A DNA stretch of 64,000 bases, taken from contig NZ_JNNO01000012.1 in the NCBI RefSeq assembly GCF_000735585.1, positions 186,001 to 250,000 on the forward strand, written 5' to 3'. Below the pieces are notes generated by a model. That model was not told the origin of the DNA and did not search any database. It saw nothing but the letters and a program-made list of their open reading frames with translations. Source of the DNA: Devosia sp. LC5. Its GTDB lineage: Bacteria > Pseudomonadota > Alphaproteobacteria > Rhizobiales > Devosiaceae. Shown piece after piece: positions 9,072 through 15,246 of this stretch (position 1 is its first letter; every line of letters starts with the position of its first letter). The position numbers and the translations under genes are program-made.

Positions 9072-9275
9072 ATGCTCAAGAAAACCAGCCGTGACAAGTC
9101 CAGGCCCGATGCCGCCGCCATGAAGGACGGCAAGAAACCCGGCCCCCAGGATTCCCCGGTGCAGGTGCGCAATGCCGGCAAGGAGGAGCAAGCCGATTCG
9201 CCCAAGGACTGGGATGACCAGGACGAAGCGGTCGACGAGAGCTTCCCCGCCAGCGATTCCAGCGCGAAATACTAG
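9072..9275 (+). CDS. Small acidic protein with DESFPASD motif
   Basis: Hydrophilic protein of 67 residues: a basic lysine-rich N-terminal half followed by an acidic C-terminus ending DQDEAVDESFPASDSSAKY. The DESFPASD motif recurs in small uncharacterised proteins of alphaproteobacteria, many of them in stress contexts. The start is supported by a perfect AGGAGG five bases before the ATG. It lies divergent from miaB and upstream of hpf. Its function is unknown. The larger open frame that runs into it from upstream is only the antisense of miaB. Confidence 0.75.
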   Translation: MLKKTSRDKSRPDAAAMKDGKKPGPQDSPVQVRNAGKEEQADSPKDWDDQDEAVDESFPASDSSAKY

Positions 9276-9496
9276 GCGCGCTGCCGCGTAGTCCCGCCCG
9301 TGCGGCAGCGATACCACCGCAAATCGCCACACCGCTTTAACGGCCCGCGAAGGCTATGGCCAAACTTGGGCGAAGTCATCTGCTTTAACGACCTCAAGCG
9401 GGGAGTTGCTCATTGCATGGGCAAGGCTCGCGGGGCTAGCATCACCGATGTTGCGTACCCATTTTGAGTACAGGCGAGACGTGATCCCGAAATCCG

Positions 9497-9523
9497 GGAA
9501 CCGGCTTTCGGAGATCCTCGTGT
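9497..9523 (+). promoter_or_regulatory. Possible general-stress (EcfG-type) promoter of hpf
   Basis: GGAAC at 9497-9501 and CGTGT at 9519-9523 are separated by 17 bases. This resembles the GGAAC-N16/17-CGTT consensus of alphaproteobacterial EcfG sigma factors, but the -10 half is imperfect. It ends 31 bases before the hpf start. Confidence 0.3.
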
Positions 9524-9554
9524 CGATAACAACGACAAGAAGGAAGAGGAAGCC

Positions 9555-10130
9555 ATGACCTTACGTATTTCGGGAAAGAACATGGATGTGGGCGATGCGC
9601 TGCGCGGCAAGGCGGCGGATCATTTTGCCACGGTCGTCGGGAAATATTTCGACGGCGGCTATGACGGCCACCTGACCCTTACCCCCGACGGCATCGGCTT
9701 CCGCGCGGATTGCGTGGTGCATCTGGATACCGGCGCAACCCTGCAGGCCAGCGCCCAGGGCGGGGACGCCACCAGTGCTTACGAAATCATGGCGCTCAAC
9801 ATCGAAAAGCGTCTGCGCCGCTATAACCGCAAGCTCAGATCCCATCGCAAGGGACCCAATGGGGTCTCTGATGCCGTGACCGCACAATATACCGTGTTCG
9901 GCGCCGGCGACGAGTTCGACGAACTGGACGAGGATTATGCGCCCCCGGTGATCGCCGAAACCACCAAGAACCTGCGCCAGATGAGCGTGGAAGAAGCCGT
10001 GATGGAGCTCGACCTGACGGGCGGCCAGGTGGTGATGTTCCGCCATGCTGGACATGGCGGGCTAAATGTGGTCTACCGCCGCTCCGACGGCAATATTGGG
10101 TGGATCGATCCCGCCCTCGGGACCAATTGA
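9555..10130 (+). CDS. hpf: Ribosome hibernation promoting factor, long form
   Basis: Protein of 191 residues that binds the 30S decoding region and drives formation of inactive ribosome dimers in starved or stationary cells. The N-terminal RaiA/HPF domain spans about residues 1-105 (begins MTLRISGKNMDVGDAL; basic helix RLRRYNRKLRSHRK). The C-terminal dimerisation domain spans about residues 130-190 (MSVEEAVMELDLTGGQVVMFRHAGHGGLNVVYRRSDGNIGWIDP region). The usual upstream neighbour, rpoN, is missing here. ptsN follows 46 bases later, so the hpf-ptsN pair is kept. Confidence 0.96.
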   Translation: MTLRISGKNMDVGDALRGKAADHFATVVGKYFDGGYDGHLTLTPDGIGFRADCVVHLDTGATLQASAQGGDATSAYEIMALNIEKRLRRYNRKLRSHRKGPNGVSDAVTAQYTVFGAGDEFDELDEDYAPPVIAETTKNLRQMSVEEAVMELDLTGGQVVMFRHAGHGGLNVVYRRSDGNIGWIDPALGTN

Positions 10131-10176
10131 ACGCGCCCGGCGCCACAATTGAGCCAACAATAGTCAAGGCAGACTT

Positions 10177-10644
10177 ATGGAATTGTCCGATATCCTGGCG
10201 GAACGGGCAGTGCTTTCTTGCACCAGCCTGAAATCAAAACGCCAGTTGTTTGAACAGCTTGCCGAAAAGGCAGCCGAGATGACCGGGCGCCCGGTCGAAG
10301 ACATCTGTTCCGCCATCACCAGCCGGGAAGAACTCGGCTCCACCGGCCTGGGTAATGGCATTGCCATTCCCCATGGCAAGATTGCGGGCCTTGATGGGGT
10401 CACCGCCGTGTTCGCGCGGCTGGACGATCCCATCGAGTTCGACGCGGTCGATGACCAGCCTGTGGATATTGTGATGATGCTGCTGGCCCCCGCCGGGGCC
10501 GGCGCCGACCATCTCAAGGCCCTCTCGCGGGTGGCGCGCCTGCTGCGCACCGAAAGCGTGGTGGACGATTTGCGGCGGACCGATGATCCGCACCGGCTCT
10601 ACCAATTGCTGACCAGCCCGCTCGAAGGCAGCTACGCCGCCTGA
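10177..10644 (+). CDS. ptsN: Nitrogen-regulatory PTS protein EIIA(Ntr)
   Basis: PTS IIA-like regulatory phosphoprotein of 155 residues at the end of the PtsP-NPr-EIIANtr relay, which links nitrogen and carbon status to transport and stress signalling rather than to sugar uptake. The phosphorylatable histidine is in GNGIAIPHGK near residue 66. It follows hpf, as in many Proteobacteria. A strong bidirectional terminator follows 18 bases after the stop codon. Confidence 0.95.
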   Translation: MELSDILAERAVLSCTSLKSKRQLFEQLAEKAAEMTGRPVEDICSAITSREELGSTGLGNGIAIPHGKIAGLDGVTAVFARLDDPIEFDAVDDQPVDIVMMLLAPAGAGADHLKALSRVARLLRTESVVDDLRRTDDPHRLYQLLTSPLEGSYAA

Positions 10645-10662
10645 AACGGTCATGGCGAACAG

Positions 10663-10693
10663 AAAAACCCCCGGATCGTCTCCGGGGGTTTTT
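10663..10693. terminator. Bidirectional terminator between ptsN and the hsp20 operon
   Basis: AAAAACCCCCGGA, a loop of five bases, then TCCGGGGGTTTTT. The symmetric A and T tails let it serve both ptsN (plus) and the DUF1150 gene (minus). Confidence 0.92.
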
Positions 10694-10719
10694 GAGTCCT
10701 GGGACTCGTGCCAGGGGCA

Positions 10720-11007
10720 TTAGTGCACAGTAGCGAGCCCCAGATTCTTGTCGCCCAGCCAATCGGCCACGGCGTCGGCAGTGTCGGTGACCAGAAGCGG
10801 GGTACCATTGGCCGACATGACCAGCTGATACAGCTCATCCTCGTCGAACTGGGCGTCCTGGATCATGGTTGAAAGGGTCTGCCCGCTGACCGGGCGCACA
10901 TAGACGACGGCATCGCCGCCCAGCGCCATGAACTGGGCAGGGGTCAGGCCCCTGAGGGGGTGGACGGGCGCGTCCGTTGCGGGCGCATCATTGCGTTTTT
11001 CGTACAT
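10720..11007 (-). CDS. DUF1150 family protein
   Basis: Protein of 95 residues conserved in alphaproteobacteria and commonly found next to small heat-shock genes. Recognisable features are LTPAQFMALGGDAVVYVRPV and a C-terminal segment with TPLLVTDTADAVADWL. The function is unknown. It starts 15 bases after the hsp20 stop codon on the same strand, so it should be co-transcribed with hsp20 and share its heat control. Confidence 0.88.
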   Translation of the reverse strand: MYEKRNDAPATDAPVHPLRGLTPAQFMALGGDAVVYVRPVSGQTLSTMIQDAQFDEDELYQLVMSANGTPLLVTDTADAVADWLGDKNLGLATVH

Positions 11008-11022
11008 TTGTCGGCCCTTTCC

Positions 11023-11442
11023 TCATACTGAGCGAATGTCGATACGTCGGGCGATCTTTGGCGCTTGCGGGCGCTCAAGAGCAACAACGAGCATACCGTG
11101 CCCTAAAGTTGCATCTTTCACGATCATGCCATCAGCAAGAAGGAAGGAACGCTGGAACTGCCGTGCGGCGATACCGCGGTGCAGGTATTGTTTTCCAGCC
11201 TCATCCTTCTGCCTTCCGCGGACAATGATCTGATTGTCCTCGGCGACCACTTCGAGCTCATCGACCGAAAAACCGGCGACCGCGATGGAGACGAGAAACT
11301 GTTCGGTTCCCCTATCATCTTGAGTTCGCTCGATATTATAGGGCGGGTAGCCGTCGGCGGACTTGGCCAGCCGATCAACTCGTTCCTCAAAGGCATCAAA
11401 GCCGAGGAGAAATGGGGCGGAAAACACCGAAATACGCGACAT
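11023..11442 (-). CDS. Small heat-shock protein, Hsp20/IbpA family
   Basis: Alpha-crystallin domain holdase of 139 residues that keeps unfolding proteins soluble for later refolding by DnaK/ClpB. The alpha-crystallin domain runs from about residue 35 to 125, starting at PPYNIERT and containing the IIVRGRQKDE strand region and the LLADGMIVKDATLGHGMLVV end. It begins with the typical alphaproteobacterial short N-arm (PFLLGFDAFEERVDRL). The 5' leader carries features of a heat-shock promoter and a ROSE-type thermometer. Confidence 0.94.
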   Translation of the reverse strand: MSRISVFSAPFLLGFDAFEERVDRLAKSADGYPPYNIERTQDDRGTEQFLVSIAVAGFSVDELEVVAEDNQIIVRGRQKDEAGKQYLHRGIAARQFQRSFLLADGMIVKDATLGHGMLVVALERPQAPKIARRIDIRSV

Positions 11443-11507
11443 CTACGCCGTCCTTGGTCACAAGCAACGTCTTGGCGAAGGACCCAAAGAGAGTGGCATC
11501 CAGCGCC
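11443..11507 (-). promoter_or_regulatory. Candidate ROSE-type RNA thermometer in the hsp20 leader
   Basis: On the minus strand the last leader hairpin (11450-11468) is GTTGCTT, loop GTGACC, AAGGAC. The Shine-Dalgarno AAGGA (11451-11455), eight bases before the ATG, pairs with the upstream TTGCTT. One G is bulged between two short helices and there is one U-G pair. This is the hallmark of the 3' hairpin of ROSE elements (UUGCU against AGGA with a bulged G). Melting on heat would free the ribosome site. The upstream hairpins were not folded in detail. Confidence 0.65.
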
Positions 11508-11514
11508 TGAGGAA

Positions 11515-11544
11515 GATATGGGACAAGCTCCTGCCCGGTTCAAG
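11515..11544 (-). promoter_or_regulatory. Candidate RpoH (sigma-32) promoter of hsp20
   Basis: On the minus strand: CTTGAA (11544-11539), then TCCCATAT ending in CATATC (11520-11515), with 17 bases between TTGAAC and CATATC. This resembles the CTTGAA ... CCCCATnT pattern of RpoH promoters and predicts a leader of about 65 bases, the size expected for a ROSE leader. Confidence 0.55.
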
Positions 11545-11589
11545 TCCGGCATAATGCAGTCCTGTTCATGAACGGATGCTGACGCGCAA

Positions 11590-12450
11590 ATGAATGAAAC
11601 CGTCGCCGTGATCATGCCGGCCTATCGGGCAGAGCAGACTATCGCCGCAAGCGCCGCCAGCGTGCTGGCGCAGAGCTATCCGCATTTCCAATTGCTGATC
11701 GTCAGCGATGACGGGGTCGATTACGCCGAATTGCTGGGACGGCAGGGCCTCGCCGATAAACGCATATTACAGCTCTCGAGCGGGGTGGTGGGCAGCGGTG
11801 CCTCGGCGGCGCGCAACCTGGCGCTGGAGGCCAGCACGGCGCCCTATGCCGCGATTCTGGATGCCGATGACCGGTTCAAGCCGGAAAAACTGGCGTTGGC
11901 CGTGGCCGCGCTCGCCGATCAAGCCATTGTCAGCACCGCGCTCGACGTGATGACCGATCAGTTCGTGCATCTGCGCCATGTCGCCATGGGCCCCGACCGC
12001 CTGGTCAAAGCCGGCGCGCATAAATGGCTGAACCTGTCGATGGATTCGATGATCGTGTGGGACCGCCGGCGCACTGACGGGCGCTATGATACCACGCTCA
12101 GCAACATGACCGATCTCGAGCTATTACTGCAGCTCTATCGCACGGTGCCGCAATCCTGGCATCTGGGCACCCCGTTGCATGATTATATCAAACGGTCGAA
12201 CTCGATGAGCAATGGCGCCAATGTCGCGGCGGGGATGATTGCCAGCAAGACGGCCATTCTGAGCCGGGTGGAGACGGGCTATTACGGGCTATCCGAGGCG
12301 GACGCAGAGGGTGTCGCCGCCTTTCTGCGCATCTCGCTGGAGGCGGAAAAACGCTATGGCGGCGCGCTGGCGGCCCGGCCCGGCCTGTTGTTCGAGGATC
12401 ATCTGGAGCCGATGCTGGCGGCGGCAAAAGCGGGGCCTGCCGGCATTTAG
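11590..12450 (+). CDS. Glycosyltransferase family 2 protein
   Basis: Protein of 286 residues with a GT-A fold. The N-terminus VAVIMPAYRAEQTIAASAASVLAQ is the nucleotide-sugar binding start, and the metal-binding acidic motif is seen as LDADDRF near residue 95. There are no clear membrane spans, so it is probably cytosolic or peripheral. The acceptor and sugar are unknown; no polysaccharide cluster lies nearby. It is divergent from hsp20, and its 5' leader is at most about 45 bases. Confidence 0.85.
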   Translation: MNETVAVIMPAYRAEQTIAASAASVLAQSYPHFQLLIVSDDGVDYAELLGRQGLADKRILQLSSGVVGSGASAARNLALEASTAPYAAILDADDRFKPEKLALAVAALADQAIVSTALDVMTDQFVHLRHVAMGPDRLVKAGAHKWLNLSMDSMIVWDRRRTDGRYDTTLSNMTDLELLLQLYRTVPQSWHLGTPLHDYIKRSNSMSNGANVAAGMIASKTAILSRVETGYYGLSEADAEGVAAFLRISLEAEKRYGGALAARPGLLFEDHLEPMLAAAKAGPAGI

Positions 12451-12490
12451 CGCCTGCTATGGTATTTCCCGCCATGGATCGCGGTGCCTC

Positions 12491-12518
12491 TTGCCTTCCC
12501 CCCGCTTTCCCCCTATAG
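12491..12518 (+). promoter_or_regulatory. Candidate promoter of rpmI-rplT
   Basis: TTGCCT (12491-12496) and CTATAG (12513-12518) with a 16-base spacer, about 100 bases before rpmI. infC, the usual upstream gene in many bacteria, is absent, so a local promoter is needed. The 100-base leader could hold L20 feedback control, but I did not identify a specific structure. Confidence 0.45.
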
Positions 12519-12616
12519 AGCCCACTTCTCCGGACCGCCCGGCCAACAGGCATGCCGTGGCGGTTCTTGAATGCGATGGGCCCAAATCCATCCAAATACT
12601 CTGAAGGACCCGCAAA

Positions 12617-12817
12617 ATGCCCAAGATGAAGACGAAATCTGGCGCGAAAAAGCGTTTCAGTTTCACAGCGACCGGTCGCGTCAAGGCTGGTGTCGCAGGC
12701 AAGCGTCACCGTTTGATCAACCACAACGCAAAGTACATCCGCACCAACCGCGGCACCAAGATCCTGTCCAAGGGCGACGAGGGTCTGGTCAAGTGGTACA
12801 TGCCGTACAACCGCTAA
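12617..12817 (+). CDS. rpmI: 50S ribosomal protein L35
   Basis: Very basic protein of 66 residues with the conserved [14 protein letters not shown] start, the HRLINH segment and the [11 protein letters not shown]-terminus. It forms an operon with rplT, 23 bases downstream, as in almost all bacteria. GAAGGA lies upstream as the ribosome site. Confidence 0.98.
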   Translation: MPKMKTKSGAKKRFSFTATGRVKAGVAGKRHRLINHNAKYIRTNRGTKILSKGDEGLVKWYMPYNR

Positions 12818-12840
12818 AACGCTGAAAAGGAAGCTGACAC

Positions 12841-13242
12841 ATGTCACGCGTTAAAAGAGGCGTTACCAACCACGCCCGTCACAAAAAAGTTTTGAAGGCT
12901 GCGGAGGGCTATTATGGCCGCCGCAAGTCCACGATCCGTATCGCCAAGCAGGCCGTCGAAAAGGCCGGCCAGTACGCCTATCGCGATCGTCGCGTCAAGA
13001 AGCGCAATTTCCGCGCCCTGTGGATCCAGCGGATCAACGCTGCCGTGCGCGATTATGGCCTGACCTATGGCCGATTTATCGACGGCCTCAGCAAGGCTGA
13101 GGTTGCCGTTGACCGCAAGGTGCTGAGCGATCTCGCGATCACCCAGCCCGAAGCGTTCGGCGTGCTGGTCGAAAAGGCCAAGGCAGCGCTCGCGTATCTC
13201 GAAGGCGTCGAAAAGACGACCCACGAGCGCGTCTCCGCCTAA
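12841..13242 (+). CDS. rplT: 50S ribosomal protein L20
   Basis: Basic protein of 133 residues, needed early in 50S assembly, with the family start [15 protein letters not shown] and the [20 protein letters not shown] core. The C-terminal tail ([15 protein letters not shown]) extends beyond the globular domain. Followed by a terminator and then by a repeat element before pheS. Confidence 0.98.
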   Translation: MSRVKRGVTNHARHKKVLKAAEGYYGRRKSTIRIAKQAVEKAGQYAYRDRRVKKRNFRALWIQRINAAVRDYGLTYGRFIDGLSKAEVAVDRKVLSDLAITQPEAFGVLVEKAKAALAYLEGVEKTTHERVSA

Positions 13243-13270
13243 TACCTCGCTTACGCTGAGGCCCAAATTG

Positions 13271-13316
13271 ACGCCTTGCGCTATCCCGAAAGGGCTGGCG
13301 CGAGGCGTTTTGTTTT
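13271..13316 (+). terminator. Terminator after rplT
   Basis: ACGCCTTGCGC and GCGCGAGGCGT form the stem, with TTTTGTTTT after it. It lies 29 bases past the rplT stop and separates the ribosomal operon from pheS. Confidence 0.7.
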
Positions 13317-13351
13317 GGTCTATAGCGGCCAAACACTGACGGGACCCATGA

Positions 13352-13437
13352 GACCTCATGGTGAGCCTGTCGAACCACGGGGTCGGGCACGCCGATCTCG
13401 CCACGACCTCGTCCTTCGACAGGCTCAGGATGAGGTC
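13352..13437. repeat. Palindromic intergenic repeat, family 1, copy b
   Basis: Left arm GACCTCATGGTGAGCCTG ... and right arm CCTTCGACAGGCTCAGGATG ..., inverted with respect to each other. It lies directly upstream of pheS and ends six bases before an in-frame ATG at 13444. Confidence 0.88.
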
Positions 13438-13470
13438 CACTGCATGACCCGGACGCCCTTGGAACCAACG

Positions 13471-14601
13471 ATGTCGCTCGAAAATCAGATCGCCACCCTC
13501 CGCGCCGAACTTTCGGCCGCCATTGCCAATGCCGGCGACGATGCCGCGCTCGATAGCGTACGCGTTGCGGCCCTCGGCAAGAAGGGCAGCGTGTCAGCGC
13601 TCCTCGCTTCGCTGGGAAGCATGGCTCCGGAAGAGCGCAAAAGCGCGGGTCCGGCCATCAATGGCCTCAAGCAGGAGATCGCTGGGCTGATCGAAGCCAA
13701 GAGCGGTCAGCTTAAGGCGGCCGCCCTCGACGCCCGGCTCAAGGCCGAGACGGTCGATATCACCCTGCCTTTGCCCGCAGCGCCCACGGCGCGCGGCCGC
13801 ATCCATCCGATCAGCCAGACCATTGACGAGATCACCGCGATCTTCTCCGACATGGGTTTCTCGATCGCCGAAGGGCCCGATATCGAGACAGATTATTTCA
13901 ACTTCACCGCGCTCAATTTCCCCGAAGGCCATCCGGCCCGGGAAATGCACGATACCTTCTTCATGAAGCCGGGCGCCGACGGCGTCAAAAAAGTGCTGCG
14001 CACGCACACTTCACCCGTGCAGATGCGGGTGATGCAGAAGACCAATGAAAAGCCGGCCGCCAGCTATCTGACGCCACCGATGGATCCGCCGATCCGCGTG
14101 GTGATGCCCGGCCGCACCTATCGCAACGACAGTGACCAGACCCATACCCCCATGTTCCATCAGGTCGAGGGCCTGGTCATTGATAAGGAAAGCCATATCG
14201 GCCAGCTGCGCTGGGTGCTGGAGGAATTCCTCAAGGCCTATTTCGAAGTGCCCAATGTGACGCTGCGCTTCCGCCCGAGCTTCTTCCCCTTCACCGAACC
14301 CAGCATGGAAGTGGACGTGCAATGCGACCGGTCGGGCAATGAGGTCAAGATCGGCGAAGGCAGCGATTGGCTCGAAATCCTGGGCTGCGGCATGGTGCAT
14401 CCCAATGTGATCCGCAATGCCGGGCTCGATCCCGATGTCTATCAGGGCTTTGCCTGGGGCATGGGGATCGACCGCATCGCCATGCTGAAATACGGCATGC
14501 CGGACCTGCGGGCGTTTTTCGATGCCGACCAGCGCTGGCTGGACCATTACGGCTTCCGCCCGCTCGACCTGCCGACGCTGTTCGGGGGGCTGAGCAGCTA
14601 A
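13471..14601 (+). CDS. pheS: Phenylalanyl-tRNA synthetase alpha subunit
   Basis: Catalytic subunit of the (alpha-beta)2 class II enzyme. The frame stays open through the upstream repeat, so the longest open frame is misleading. I place the start at [14 protein letters not shown], giving 376 residues and the usual N-terminal coiled coil (about residues 1-85). The ATG at 13444 is an alternative. Class II motifs: [10 protein letters not shown], motif 2 region [19 protein letters not shown], and motif 3 [13 protein letters not shown] near the end. Unusually, an exonuclease gene lies between pheS and pheT. Confidence 0.95.
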   Translation: MSLENQIATLRAELSAAIANAGDDAALDSVRVAALGKKGSVSALLASLGSMAPEERKSAGPAINGLKQEIAGLIEAKSGQLKAAALDARLKAETVDITLPLPAAPTARGRIHPISQTIDEITAIFSDMGFSIAEGPDIETDYFNFTALNFPEGHPAREMHDTFFMKPGADGVKKVLRTHTSPVQMRVMQKTNEKPAASYLTPPMDPPIRVVMPGRTYRNDSDQTHTPMFHQVEGLVIDKESHIGQLRWVLEEFLKAYFEVPNVTLRFRPSFFPFTEPSMEVDVQCDRSGNEVKIGEGSDWLEILGCGMVHPNVIRNAGLDPDVYQGFAWGMGIDRIAMLKYGMPDLRAFFDADQRWLDHYGFRPLDLPTLFGGLSS

Positions 14602-15234
14602 ATGAGCGACACCCCGCTCGAGCCGATCTTCATCGTCACCGATATCGAAGCGGATGGGCCGACGCCGTTGCATTCATCCATGCTGAGCTTTGCCTCGGTG
14701 GCGATCGAGGCGGATGGCACCCCGCATGGCGAGTTCGAGGCACAGCTCACGCCGCGTCCCGATCGCAAACCGGACGAAACAACCATGGAATGGTGGGCGA
14801 CCCAGCCGGAAGCCTGGGCGGCGACCACGGCCAATGCCGAGGACCCCGCCGTGGTGATGCCGCGCTTTGCCGATTGGGTGGAAAGCCTGCCCGGACCAAA
14901 AGTCTTCGTCGCCGCGCCGATGATTTTCGACGGGTTGTGGATGGACCATTATCTGGACGAATTCGCCGGCACGCGGGTGTTGGGCGGACCGTTCAAGAGC
15001 CGGCAGATATTCAAGGGCGGCGGGGTGTGTCTCTACACCATGGCCGGAACCTTGCGCGGCGTTCCCTATCTCGATTGGGGTATGAGCAAGCTGCCGGCCG
15101 AATTTTACGGCCATATCGCCCACACCCATAAAGCCATCGACGATGCGCGGGGCTTTGCCCATGTGCTGGTCGAATTGTTCAAGATTTCCCGTGCCCTGCC
15201 GCCGATCACCGGCAGCAAGTCCGACTTCCGCTAA
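14602..15234 (+). CDS. DEDDh-type 3'-5' exonuclease family protein
   Basis: Protein of 210 residues with an RNase T/DnaQ fold. The first exo motif is DIEADGP (residues 14-20, D and E at the metal site). A middle aspartate lies in APMIFDGLWMDHYLDEF, and the last motif is HTHKAIDDARGFAHVL, matching the HxAxxD pattern. The substrate is unknown: it may act in RNA or DNA end trimming or in DNA repair. The ATG follows the pheS stop codon directly and pheT begins 12 bases after the stop, so all three should be one transcript. Confidence 0.82.
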   Translation: MSDTPLEPIFIVTDIEADGPTPLHSSMLSFASVAIEADGTPHGEFEAQLTPRPDRKPDETTMEWWATQPEAWAATTANAEDPAVVMPRFADWVESLPGPKVFVAAPMIFDGLWMDHYLDEFAGTRVLGGPFKSRQIFKGGGVCLYTMAGTLRGVPYLDWGMSKLPAEFYGHIAHTHKAIDDARGFAHVLVELFKISRALPPITGSKSDFR

Positions 15235-15246
15235 GGTGCAGAACAG

